A stretch of DNA of 22,238 nt from Reticulitermes lucifugus (Eukaryota > Arthropoda > Insecta > Blattodea > Rhinotermitidae), in contig JAKCWW010010169.1 in the NCBI GenBank assembly GCA_026260175.1, positions 1 to 22,238 on the forward strand. The letters run 5' to 3'. Made by a program: the position numbers and the translations under genes. Position 1 is the stretch's first letter; each line of letters opens with the position of its first letter. The notes under the pieces were generated by a model, which was given only the letters and a program-made list of their open reading frames with translations, ran no database searches and was not told where the DNA came from. Below, piece by piece: positions 9,621 to 20,045 of the stretch.

Positions 9621-12596
9621 TTCTATTGACTGTACAGATATTTAATTTTTACATACGTGGGAAAGGAAACGACTCATATGAAGTAAGTATTTAAGAACAC
9701 AAACACGAATATACACGAATATATTACAAGTAAGAGAATAGGTAATTTTCTCATAAACAAACAAAATCAAGATCCATGCCGTTGCAATGGAGTTTACAAA
9801 TAAGTGTCCTATATGTCTAGCAGTTTATATTTCTCAGACTGCCAGACCATTTACCATTAATTTAAAGAGCACTAAAATACGCGCAACATAAATACAGGAC
9901 AGTCAAAATTCGCTGAACACATTCTTGAGCTAAATTACTTTAAAACAATCAAAGAGACCATGCCTTTTATTTCAAAGATTCGTAAAGGAAAACACATGGA
10001 CAACCCTGAGAAATTTCTTATCATTTTTAGCTGCTACCCTTGATACTCAATGCAATGATAAGCATAAGATAATTTTGATACCACAACCTAGGGATTACCC
10101 CTGTTGAGAGACTAGAATTTTAGGAGCTGCCCTAACCTGTGACATTTACCTATGAGCACAGGACGAGCAACGAAGCACGTGTTACGACAAATGGAGTAAA
10201 TGTAAAAAAATCTTTAGGCCCTATAGAAACTCTCATTTTAAAGACTTAACTAAGAAACTTAGTATTTGGAAATTTTAACTTCAGTAACCACCATTACAAA
10301 TGGTCCGTTAACAAGAATCAGGTATTTAAAACACTGCCTCAATTGTCGCTAAGCAAGACAGTTCTATATGAGACGGTTTTTGGAATTAATACATAAATAT
10401 TTTGGCAGATTTAAAAAAACCTTATCAACTACGAATTTTGTCAAATATAAATGTTACAGTAATTTTAACATATGAACGCTACAATAATTTTAACAGTTTT
10501 ATAAACACTAATTATACTAGGTGAAAACAGTCTGCACAACTAATGTCACTGAAGTTCTCTCTGACAAGGTTGCCATTACAACTGAAAAGTATACAACCTT
10601 AACTAGTTAGATTTCAAAAGCAGTTTCGTCTCAATGTTACGTTCAAGATCTGTACATAGTTTCAACATCCATTGTCCAGTACTGGACTTCAAAATGGTTT
10701 CATTAAGCTGAAAATGTGTTAATTTATTACATATTGTTGTACTGAAGGTGTTAATAAATCATCTTTTTTAAGAAGGATATTAAATTATATTCTTTTTTAT
10801 CCACTTTAATATTATGCTTTAACTACGTCTGCCTATCCTAAACAATCTTATCCCTTAAGTTTCACGATTGTAAATTTGAATGCCTTTATCATCACCTTGA
10901 CTGGTAAATTATTCGCCATAAGCACCCTCGTTTTGTTTTGATATCACAACTGATTATTTTCGAAACATTCTTTCCTTACCCGTGGGCCTAATTTGTATAT
11001 CTTGTATGTCTATTTCATGAAACGGTAGCAATAAGACGATCTGAGATATCAGCATAAAATTGTCTCACATTAAGGAGCAAATATTTCAATTATGTATTTT
11101 ATTCATAAACATAATCATGTTTCTGAGCTTAACTGCTTTTAATGCCCTGTAAGAATTAGAATATGATGTCTTATTACCAGTTATTTGTGCAAACAACTCA
11201 ATATTTAGCAAAACGACTAAACGTTAGGCACTTTTATAGAAAAATATCTCCGCCAGGATCTTTGGGAGAGCACAACTTAGTTAAATAGGGAATATGGAAT
11301 GTCTGGAAAGGAAGGTTTATTCAGTAGGGAGGGTGATTTCTAATTACACAAACAAACCCCAGGCCCATCGTATAATAGTCTGTAAACCTGCTATAGCTTA
11401 CAGCAAATTTAAAAATAAATTCTTCTCAATAGATATGAACTATCGTATCTTAATCCAGTCAAATTTCTAAAGAGGGTGGGTTCTCCTTTCCACCAAGTTA
11501 CGAACGTCTATATCTCTACCTGGAGTTTCATTATACTTAGTTTACTAGATCGGTATAAGGAAAGAGAAGGATTCTTTGCGAGAACTTGGGTTCGCAAACG
11601 AACCTTGATCCAGCTGGAATTAAATGTCAGTGGCTGAAGGAGTAAGAGGAGGGCAGGGGAAGGCATGTGTATCTTTTCCTCCATCCCCATCCGGTTGGGC
11701 TGAAGATGAGACCAAAACTCAGGAAATTGAAACGTCAGATTTTCAATTTGGAGCACGTAAAGGTCCTGAAGAAGGGAGGGACACGTTCAGCGGCCCACGC
11801 ACGCAGCAGTAACGTCACAGTGACATGAGATCGGGACACTCAATGAAAGGTGTTCGTCACAAGCGTGAACCCATGCGTGTTACTAGGAAGAAGAAACTGG
11901 TCAGAATTCAATGATTTTTTCACATGAAACGTTTCATGTTATATTTTAGCCTCACTGCCTGATGCTTTAAGGAAATTTAGGCTTAAAGTATAGTGTGACT
12001 GTTACAATCTGTAAGTCCTTGTCTCTCAAACACTTCTTAAAATTCCGACGGATTTCTATGAACTTGTTGCAAGGAATTAACCAACCAGTCGACTATCTAC
12101 CATCGCAGAAGCCGTCGTAAATTCAAATGTAGGGACGATATTAACGTCACTTAATTCACGGTCCTGAAATGTGGTGTAGGCAACAGTTCATATAAATGAA
12201 AAGTGAAGTTCTGACAGGATACAGCTTGACACTGCAGTCTTCGTGGTGTGAAATCGTGTAGTCTGGTAGATAGCCATCAACGTTTCAGAGGAAGCGCTGA
12301 AGAGAAGGCAGTATTTCTCCAACACGTTAAATTGTGCCAAACTACACGGCGTTATATACTGAAACACCACTCTCTTAGATTTCTTATAAAATAAAATACA
12401 ATTTGTTCACATAATACTTTTGTAAACGTGTGATGGTGATTTTTTGTAAACTATTTTGGAATATCGCGTCAATAATCAACGGAAAATTTTGACAAATCCC
12501 GCCTCTAGGTTCACGGATATATTCATAGATATTACAGCCGTCATGAGTCATTTTTAAATTGTGAATTCACTGAATGTGTATTCTGTAAGCCCGAAA
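9621..12596. other. no recognisable gene
   Basis: Three kilobases of AT-rich sequence with no credible coding region. Notes: two similar short blocks ending AATAATTTTAACA-like near 10450-10500; a perfect 18-bp palindrome at 11922-11939; and overlapping short frames on both strands at 11508-11812, a purine-rich stretch, that match nothing I know. Confidence 0.4.
11922..11939. repeat. perfect 18-bp palindrome
   Basis: acatgaaac is followed directly by its exact reverse complement gtttcatgt with no loop. This could be a dimeric protein-binding site or chance. No neighbouring feature explains it. Confidence 0.5.
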
Positions 12597-12632
12597 GACG
12601 ACGACGACGACGACGACGACAACAACAACAAA
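12597..12632. repeat. compound trinucleotide microsatellite (GAC)8(AAC)4
   Basis: Eight uninterrupted GAC units (12597-12620) pass directly into AAC units (12621-12632). The G-to-A change in the unit suggests that the second tract arose from the first by a point change and expansion. Confidence 0.9.
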
Positions 12633-12649
12633 GTTGTCTCTGTTCTCGT

Positions 12650-12870
12650 CATGAATGTGTATGTGGGAGTGTGGAGGTATGGCTCAAGTTAATCTCAGCC
12701 TCGGTGTTAGATGGAGATGAGTAGTCAACATATCGCACCGGCCACTTTAGCTCCGAGGATGGACTCCCAAATACCACTGAACAGGAGGCTAAATGAGCCC
12801 CAGCGTCGGTCTGGTCACTTCTTAAAAATAGAAATGTTTCTTACCCGTAGCGGAATTGAATGAGGCTACG
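12650..12870 (-). repeat. tRNA-derived SINE family 1, copy B
   Basis: Blocks shared with copies C and D occur in order: GTGTGGAGGTA (12669-12679), TTAGATGGAGATGAGTAGTC, the core CACCGGCCAC (12736-12745), CTCCGAGGATGG, CAGGAGGCTAAATGAGCCCC (12782-12801), and a degenerate tRNA-like end, TTACCCGTAGCGGAATTGAA, at 12841-12860. The last block corresponds to the reverse-strand B-box region of copy C but has lost the TTCGA consensus, so polymerase III transcription is unlikely. The copy is flanked by the compound microsatellite on the left and a palindrome and (AAT)n on the right. Confidence 0.6.
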
Positions 12871-12895
12871 GACTGGAAAACCCGGTTTTCCAGTC
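12871..12895. repeat. perfect 12-bp inverted repeat with one-base centre
   Basis: gactggaaaacc (12871-12882) and ggttttccagtc (12884-12895) are exact reverse complements around a single C. It abuts the tRNA-like end of SINE copy B. Extrusion as a cruciform is possible. Confidence 0.8.
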
Positions 12896-12923
12896 ACAAT
12901 ACGAATTACGCTATACAGTTCTC

Positions 12924-12972
<49 letters not shown>
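12924..12972. repeat. (AAT)n microsatellite
   Basis: Forty-nine uninterrupted bases of AAT/ATA, about 16 units. In one frame it gives a poly-isoleucine run inside an 86-codon open frame (12856-13116). That frame exists only because the repeat lacks stops. Confidence 0.95.
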
Positions 12973-12975
<3 letters not shown>

Positions 12976-14849
12976 GAACCTACTTTCTTTGGTAAAGAAA
13001 CACTTCTGTTACGTTCATTACTATTCCATCTCTGCTTCCTTTTATTTCGTCTTCTAAGAGCACACAAAACGTTTAAAACGATGACGAAAGAAGTACATGT
13101 AGATCACAATACTTGAACACCACATGAAAGACCTCTTGAAGCTACATTACGTCGACACAACTTGACATGCCACCCGCAGTTGTATACAGACGTGACGTAA
13201 CAATCGGGCATGGCGGTAACGCCAGCCACACAGTTTGCAACCGCAGATGCTTGCAACGGGTTCATACAAGTCTGCAGCGAGATGCGATGTTTTGGGATCC
13301 TGAGAGGACATCCAGAGTGACCGACCTCGGGATGTTTACTCGTCATTCCAAGCAGTTTTAACGCTAAGCCACAGACAAGTTTGTGGTTATTTCAGACAGC
13401 AATGCTAACCTTAGAGCCGTTCGTAAGAGACACCAGACTCTGGTGTTTGCTCTTTTCACAAAACAACGTACACGCACTATTGTGCATTGCTTAAATTAAG
13501 TATCCCAGCTTTGATGCAAATAAATAATTGTCGCTAAGGATGAAACCAAGCTATGCAGAATTACAAATGTTTGTTCTTGTACGTCATTAAATATTCACCA
13601 TGCTCTATTATAAAAAGTTGTATATCATAATGACAACTAAGCCCAGCACTTTGTGTCTGCTATCGGCAACAGGTTCGTCAATTCGTCACATGTGCAAAAG
13701 GGCGAAAAAATGTGGCAGACTGAAATTTTAAAATATTGTTTCTTTTCGACGTTACCGTCCCATGGTGTATTATATTATAAACGTTTTCCAGGAAGAAATG
13801 AACAAATAAACACCCGAAAGCAATAAAATATCGTTCCTTCACACTGACGCCACAAATAGTGACACCTCCTGCTCTGTGAATCAAATTTCTCTTCCATCAG
13901 AGTGATCAAGACCAACTACAAATTTCCAGTTCTTGGAAAAAATTCGAGGCGAAGTTGAAATCTGCACGAAGTTCAGATATTAAGGCAAAATGTTTTTCAC
14001 TTGCTCAGGGAAAATACTGCAAATTATTCGCGGTGATTAACCGTGCTTCATTCTTTTACGTTTGATCCTTCGGTATGCTACAACGAAAGTAATTCAAGAA
14101 ATACTGGGGGGGAGGGTTTAAAAAGGTAATTTACGTTTATACATGCCTAATACGAATATATTTTAAATATTAACAAAAACATTCAGCGTACGCATTCATA
14201 CCAAATTCTGCGCCAATCCATCAAATAATTTCGGAAATACGAGATACTACCTGACAGATATAACCTCCTAATTTTTGTTAATTTCTTAACTCTGTGCAAA
14301 GGAGGTACGTAATCAAAATAATCATAACAATGTATAAAATTAAATCCCCCATTAAATTTTTTCTCCGATATTTTATTGCCACTGACGTCGCAGCATTTTT
14401 TCATAGAATTTGATTTGATAATTTGATACATATGGGAATCGATGTCATAGCGGCGTGGAATATAGAAATGGGCGATGCTATTAATTTCGATGGCTGGAAG
14501 GCTTGCTATCATTTGTTTGATTTTTTGCCTTCTTGTCTGTTGTCTAAAAACGTAAACACTGAAATATCCGAATATAAATTTTTAAGTTTCGTTTTTATTG
14601 TTGTTAAAACTGGGGGCCAATATAAAAGAAATAAGTAGTTTTGATGAATCTAAGGACAAGGTAATAAGGATAACATTTGGGCATAGATAGGAATGAGTAA
14701 AAGGAGACTGGAGCACATATCATAATAATAAAAGCCTTAAAGTTTTTTCTCTTTAAAAAATATCTGTTAAATTATCAGAATAAGGGAAATAAACTAGAGG
14801 GGTTATGTAGTTCCCAAAGTAAGAAAAAGTATACATTCAGAAAGTTGAT
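12973..14849. other. no recognisable gene
   Basis: Open frames on both strands overlap at 13104-13361 in a locally GC-richer patch, and at 14183-14638, with neither strand clearly favoured. A 17-nt palindrome lies at 13430-13446. Nothing matches a family I know. Confidence 0.35.
13430..13446. repeat. perfect 8-bp palindrome with one-base centre
   Basis: acaccaga and tctggtgt flank a single C. It is short, and chance is a fair explanation. Confidence 0.5.
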
Positions 14850-15080
14850 CATAAAACCGAAAGGAAAGTGATTGTTTGGAAGACCTAGCTGCATATCATA
14901 GGATAGCATTAAAGTGGATGTTAAAGTAAGAGCGATGAGAATTGTAAATTGTAGATTGGTTTCATCTGCCTCAGAATGGCGACTAATAATGGGATCTTCT
15001 GAAAACAGTAATGAACTTACACGTTACGTATAAGGTGGCGAATTCTATGATTGGCTGAGAGACTATAAGTTTAAAAAAGA
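14850..15080 (+). pseudogene. 3' coding end of the second type of non-LTR retrotransposon, copy 2
   Basis: Frames switch through FGRPSCIS, a stop, DSIKVDVKV (14875-14929), then IVDWFHLPQNGD, two stops, and KTVMNLHVTYKVANS (15002-15046) and MIG, with TGA at 15056-15058. The order matches LGRPRRRW-EDNIKMDLR-DVDWIHLAQDRD-LVNTVMNLRVP of insect non-LTR retrotransposon tails and of the copy at 4650-4900. More stops than in that copy suggest an older insertion. The GTAG tandem repeat that follows within 20 bases fits the microsatellite 3' tail typical of such elements. Upstream domains are missing. Confidence 0.65.
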
Positions 15081-15098
15081 ACTACGTCGAGTAATTGT

Positions 15099-15130
15099 GT
15101 AGGTAGGTAGGAGGTAGGTAGATAAGTAGT
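15099..15130 (+). repeat. (GTAG)n microsatellite, probable retrotransposon 3' tail
   Basis: GTAGGTAGGTAG, then GAGGTAGGTAGATAAGTAG. Its position just after the retrotransposon 3' end at 14850-15080 suggests that it is the element's terminal repeat tail. Confidence 0.7.
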
Positions 15131-15235
15131 TACAAGGTGCAGTGACGAAATACAATTTAATAATACTTCAAGTATGGGAGAAACACTTGCTACATACCTG
15201 TATCACAGTTTCATATAAAACAAAGTTATCCCTGT

Positions 15236-15508
15236 CCATGCCATGAATACGTATGATGGAGTGGAGGTACAAATCCTCTCACTCTTAATGTCGATATTAG
15301 ATGGAAATAACTGTTCAGCTTCACACACCGGCCGCTTTACACTCGGAAAAAAGCGACCCCCGTACATATTAAGTAGGAGGCCGAGGGGCTGCAGAGCCCG
15401 TGTGGACGCTATGAAGACGAGAACACCGTCTTTCCCCTGACGGGAATCGAACCACGATTTCTGGGACGTTCAGCCCGTAGCCAAGTTGTTATACCGACCA
15501 CGCCATCC
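15236..15508 (-). repeat. tRNA-derived SINE family 1, copy C, with polymerase III boxes
   Basis: This is the most complete copy. On the minus strand it begins with a tRNA-like head: an A-box-like TGGCGTGGTCGG (complement of 15494-15505), then a perfect B box GGTTCGATTCC (complement of 15443-15453) about 40 bases on, the usual tRNA spacing. Then come the GTCTTC / GGAGGCC section and the family core (CACCGGCCGC on the plus strand at 15326-15335), and a GTGGAGGTA block near the far end. An internal promoter of this type would drive polymerase III. The 65-codon open frame at 15243-15440 is a by-product. The left end has no clear poly-A or target duplication that I can fix. Confidence 0.75.
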
Positions 15509-16118
15509 TGAATGTATCAGAGTTTAATGTGGATAAAAGAATATCTTGAAATTAATCAATCTGTCGAATAAAAGAATAGTCGGATGAGAAGGAAGTAAAG
15601 AAGATCAATATTTTAAATTTCCGTTTTATGTAACTTCAATGTCAATTGGATCTGTCGAACGTAATTTTGCTGATCTGCTGCAGGCTTCCTTATAGGCTAT
15701 GAAGAAAGAGTAACACTGTCTGACGGAATATGTGTAATCCATGAGAATATCCATAATGGTATAAACGCAGGGGTTGTTACAATTTATCTACATTGAAAAG
15801 AAATTTTTTCGTCTTGTCAGTATCAAAGTTTATAAAAGTTCGCGGGATGAATAACCGATGATTTATATCCAGTAGAACAGCATTCTTCAAATTTCCTTAC
15901 AGAGATCTCAATGAATTCCTGTCCAAATCTGGCATTCTCCATTCTCTGGTCGGTTTCTCACTAAGAAGACTTTTGAATCGCTCTATATTAAATAATGTCA
16001 AGATACATGCATATTTTACCAGTTTCTAAAATAATATCTTCTATTTTATGATACAACAAAGAAGTTGCAAGAAGTAATTTCAACGGACCTACAAGACACA
16101 ATAAGTCGTCTACTCGAT
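15509..16118. other. no recognisable gene or repeat
   Basis: AT-rich sequence without long open frames or assignable repeats. Confidence 0.4.
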
Positions 16119-16225
16119 AGCTAGCTAACTACCTAACTAATTAACTAAGTAATTAAAACTAACTAAATGGAATCGATTAAAGAAATAACCAACTTACTAA
16201 ATGATTACATAACCAACCAAGTGAC
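16119..16225. repeat. degenerate (CTAA)n tetranucleotide tract
   Basis: Bases from GATAGCTAGCTAACTACC onward repeat CTAA/ACTA with frequent substitutions until about ACCAACCAAGTGAC. It looks like an old, decaying tetranucleotide array. Confidence 0.6.
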
Positions 16226-17984
16226 TTACATACTAGCCCCATGCAGTAGAGGATTTCTTGAGAAGATCACCTAGTTGAGAAATTCCTGGCACTTTCTCAA
16301 AACCGAAGGCCTATTACGAAGCTACAATAGTCCCTATTCGTAGCCAAATGAATCTAACAAACACCCTTCTGATCTACTTATTTAAGATCCATTTTAATAC
16401 TATCCTCTCATCTACCCCTAGATCTTCCAACTTTGTAGGAATTTCCGCTCCCTTTCACCTCATCCCCTCTGCCGATACCGCCAAATGCAACAAACGAATA
16501 TTTATATTAGACCTGTTAGTATTGACCCACAAAAGATGCATAAAGGGATCTTTGTTTGATGTAGGATTCACACAGATTTAATAACCTCATCTACCCACAA
16601 TTACCCGCTTTCTCCGCACATCAAATCCGTGCAGACTGTAAGGAAATTCCAGAGGACTACAGAAAGTCTGAAGAACTGCGCCGTGACAAAGAGTGAAAAC
16701 CTGTGACGTAATCGAGTTTGGATGGAACGGACGTTATATTTTGCGAGTATCTTTTTACATTTTCGCTCAACTGACTATATTATGTGATGTATTAAGTATT
16801 GTATTAGGCACCTATTAATTACGTATCTTTCAAATTGTAATTGTAAAAAAATACATTTTGTTATAGCTTTTGAAACGGGTGTTCCTTCCCTGATGGCGCA
16901 GCGAGTAAACAATGTGTTAAACAGGATGTTGACATCCATCTCTATATTAGTAACTACTATTCGAGGCTTTTCAGTGAAGCAACATCAGAGTAAGAAAAAT
17001 ATTTTGTAAATAAATCCGTGAAAGGTCGGTGGTTTACTGTTATAAAACCTCCCAGCAAATCACCCTCATCAATCTTCACTTCCAAGTGCTAACGGAGTCA
17101 ACCACGCATTAGGAGTCTAGGACTTCGGCTAATGCCCTTGCTCAGGCAGTTGTACCAGCACTGGTACCCGTATCCAGTATCCGAAATGCGGTAGAACCTC
17201 ACTGGTAATTGGTCGGTGGCCATGGATACAACAGTTTATTTATTGCTGATACAAATTTACTCATTCAGAATTATTCACAGCTTAAAGCCGTACATTCCCA
17301 CGGCAATTGCGAAGCTGTTGCACTGTCACTTATCCACTGTACGTTTATTTTTCCATTTCTAGTAATCATTCCGATTTCCAAAGCCCATGATTTGTAAAAC
17401 TAAGAAACAAATTTATGGACTCTTCAACCTTGAGACGAATTTCCTGAAGTTGTGTAATTAGTAATTAAAATTTCGACAGACATTAATTCTATTAGCACAA
17501 AATATTGAATTCGCACCACACTAAAATGTTGAATAAAGGAATAACAAATCATCATGCTGAAAGTTTAGCAGTATAAATAAGCGCAGCACAACAGGAATAT
17601 TCGACGAATTGAGGAAGAACATTACTAACAATAGCCGTAAAGTAGCAGCGTTACTTTTAGTAGGAAACCCTTATTAACCCAGACAACAAATTTGAACATG
17701 TTGGTGAAGGGGTAGGTCACTAAACTCTCGTCTCTCAAGCAGCTGTCCGCTCTGAATATCGGACTGTTTGCAGATGTGCTCATTTTTTTTGTAGTTTTTG
17801 TCACTCTCCCAGTACTCCGAAGCCCCTCATTACGTCCGTAGTAAGGTCCTCATTTACTCATTACCCTGCATTTCATTCCACGTCATATACCCTGTAAAAC
17901 CGGAAAAGCCTTGTTAAACAGCCTGAAAATTTATCACATTTAACATAATTATGTACAAGAAGGTAAAGTTGCACCTGTCTACGC
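16226..17984. other. mostly unassigned; possible fragment of a dispersed repeat at about 16330-16440
   Basis: The frame at 16348-16581 includes FKIHFNTILSSTPRSS, which resembles a phrase I associate with insect dispersed repeats, so it is probably a repeat fragment and not a gene. A tRNA-like A-box (TGGCGCAGCGAG, 16894-16905) appears without a B box at the right distance. An inverted pair GTACCAG-CA-CTGGTAC lies near 17151-17166. No gene is supported. Confidence 0.3.
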
Positions 17985-18245
17985 CAAGAAGTTATATAGG
18001 GGTAGTAGAAGTATAGCTCCATGCATTCCTAACCTCGGCAATAAAATGATGTGAGTGGTCAACTTTACGCCCTTACTGCATTGCTTCCGGGAAAGAATCC
18101 AAGTGCCCTTTGAACTGGAGACTGGTTTGGTTGCAGAGACGGTCTAAAAATTTTGGAAAAACTAGAACTATCTTATCTCTGCCGGGTTTCGAAAGCCGGA
18201 TCGCCTAGTCCGTATCCTAGCCACTGCACAGACTACGATGTGTCG
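17985..18245 (-). repeat. tRNA-derived SINE family 1, copy D, diverged
   Basis: Alignable blocks with copy B are AACCTCGGCAATAAAATGAT, GTGAGTGGTCAACTTTACGC (18051-18070) and CCGGGAAAGAATCCAAGTGCC. At the right end a minus-strand tRNA-like head has an A-box-like region (complement of about 18215-18228) and a B-box region around TTTCGAAACCC (complement of 18184-18194). The CACCGGCC core itself is eroded. It is the most diverged of the four copies by eye. Confidence 0.5.
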
Positions 18246-19480
18246 GCTAGTATGTATAATAACCTAAAGCAATCGGAAATAATTATTTTAATTAATAATA
18301 AGTATAATTCCTTTGCTTGTTTGAGCACGCAGGTGTCGCAGAAGCCGTATGGCCGAGGCAGGCTTCGTATGCCATAAAGTTCCGTCGACAGATGCCCTGC
18401 TGAAACGAGAGACTAAAGATACGCTCTGTAGTTGTATTAAGACGCGTCTTAATAAATGCAAAATTGGTGAATTTACGTGACATGTATTCTACAATTTACC
18501 ATGAGTTTACAAAAATTGATAGCGGTTTATTTATATCAGGAAATGTTGCTGTAAATACTCTGCAAGAAAAAGATATTTCTAAAGCCGGCTACAAAGAGAA
18601 AGTTAGTACTCAAAATAAATGCCTTCGTGTTCAATAAATGGTAAATCAATTCGCACTTTTTTCATTGCTCGAAATGACATTACTCCAGGCCCAGAAATTT
18701 CTCCGCTTATAAACATCCGCCTTTTAGCTCTGCTAACTTATTATATCCGTCTGTTATTCCGAAACAAACTTGCGCGTGCTGCTCTTGACAAGCCCATAAG
18801 AAGGGCAAGTCAGATATATCCCACGCACAAATCCTAAATCCTATGGGTTTCTGTCTGACGGCGGGATGACGTATCTTGGGAACATGGGTTCCTACTCTTC
18901 ACTTGATGAATTGCCCATTATTACAAGCAGTGCTAGTCGACGCACGAACACAGTGTTACGAGTTCTACGTTGTCATGGACCACGAACTGGTTGGGACACT
19001 TAATCGATAGGTAGGAATACAAGGACACACCTACAGGCAAAACTGTAGACAAACAAACAGATCAAAGGATCATAACAATGCTGACATCTGGCGGTATGGA
19101 TGCACATGATTTATATTGGCTATTGTTGAAGAGTTTTATGGTCCTGGACGCATGCATTCTATCTAATGTGTCTGTCTGTTTCTTAATTAATGTAACAATG
19201 ATAATATTATGCACATAAAAATAAGAGATAATTGGGAATGATGCATTGCAAAGGAGACAGAAAAAGCATTCAGGGCTATTTCAACCGCCCAGTCTTCAAA
19301 GATGACATTACATATTCATTTGTTGGAAGATTTGAGTATGACAACGAAAAGCCGCTCTCTGAGCCGATAACTGAATTCGAAACATTCAGATGTCGAATCA
19401 GGAGTGTCAGTCACTCAGCTGTGCCTTATTATTTAAGTTGCTTCAGTTAATTGGAGAGTACATAGTACACAACAAACATC
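18246..19480. other. no confirmed gene; one protein-like open frame
   Basis: Most of this stretch is unassigned. The frame at 19232-19450 contains FNRPVFKDDITYSFVGRFEY and ends at a stop about 30 bases before the palindromic insertion's flanking repeat. Its composition is more protein-like than that of most frames here, and a CAG at 19273-19275 could be a splice acceptor. I do not recognise the product. Frames at 18153-18377 and 18619-18837 match nothing. Confidence 0.3.
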
Positions 19481-19492
19481 AATAGAAGATTT
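19481..19492 (+). repeat. 12-bp direct repeat, left target-site duplication of the palindromic insertion
   Basis: aatagaagattt here is repeated exactly at 20485-20496, bracketing the inverted-repeat element. I read the pair as a target-site duplication. Confidence 0.65.
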
Positions 19493-19537
19493 TATATTAT
19501 CATCACCCTTCATTTTCACTCTATTTTTTTAAAAAAC

Positions 19538-19961
19538 AACCAACTAATGCACATTAAATGTCACTATTTATTTAGTTAACACTACCCCTACATATGTTTC
19601 GATCCTTATCGGATCATCATCAGGGGGACTTTCTATCAAGCTACAATGTTTCACACATCCACAAGTTCATGTGCTATCGTTTGCAGTCAAGCTACTATTG
19701 GCCCTGTTACACTATGCAACCTCTAGGAAAAGGTTATGTTAAAATTGTAAAAACTGAGATACTGTATGAAATTCTAGAAAGTTGAAAGGTTAAAAAGTTA
19801 AAAGTTTTGTGTCTATATTCACTTTGTTTTCAACATCCGTCATCGTACCAGCTACGCACTTTATTAACTTGATGTTACGTAGAGTCGTGGTACTTGGATA
19901 TGAAGGTCACTTTTGAATTACTCTGTAAAAATGGAATTGAGTATATTAAAATATATTAAAA
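19538..19961 (-). repeat. left arm of the large inverted repeat
   Basis: This pairs with 20046-20470, and the coordinates of paired bases sum to 40008 through most of the arm, with one small indel near 19700 (TTGGCCC against TTTGCCCC). The outer end begins AACCAACTAATGC. On the minus strand it reads from the AT-rich inner end outward through the hammerhead to a T-rich tail. Confidence 0.9.
19585..19627 (-). ncRNA. hammerhead ribozyme motif, left copy
   Basis: On the minus strand this is identical to the right copy: CCCC (stem I), core CTGATGA (complement of 19617-19623), an extra T, a 5-bp stem II GATCC/GGATC with loop GATAA, GAAA, a very short stem III (ACA-TA-TGT), then A as the cleavage-site base and GGGG closing stem I. 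Predicted self-cleavage falls between the complements of 19589 and 19588. An RNA from the minus strand through this arm would carry the motif; a plus-strand RNA would not. Confidence 0.75.
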
Positions 19962-20045
19962 CTGATTTTCTCATGTTGTATTTTATACAGTATTGAGGCT
20001 AAGATTTATATAATTTATATATTTTATTTATATTTAATTTATATA
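19962..20045. other. AT-rich spacer between the inverted arms
   Basis: Eighty-four bases, the right half made of overlapping TTTATAT/ATTTATA blocks that can themselves fold. If transcribed, this would be the loop of a very long hairpin RNA. Confidence 0.8.

Noticed and set aside
12856-13116. 86-codon frame with a poly-isoleucine run as a membrane protein
   Set aside because: The hydrophobic run is the (AAT)n microsatellite; the frame is open only because that repeat has no stops.
13104-13361. Overlapping plus- and minus-strand frames as a gene
   Set aside because: Neither strand is favoured, no family is recognised, and a locally GC-richer patch alone explains the openness.
15441-15508. Genuine tRNA gene on the minus strand
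   Set aside because: The A and B boxes are present but the acceptor and anticodon stems do not pair convincingly, and the sequence runs into the SINE body.
16275-16300. Inverted pair ttgagaaa / tttctcaa as a regulatory site
   Set aside because: Eight bases with a ten-base loop is within chance for AT-rich DNA of this length.
16894-16950. tRNA-like SINE head starting TGGCGCAGCGAG
   Set aside because: No B box occurs at the expected distance and the downstream sequence matches neither SINE family.
18181-18240. Genuine tRNA gene on the minus strand
   Set aside because: Only A- and B-box-like parts are visible, without a closing acceptor stem, and the position matches the head of the SINE.
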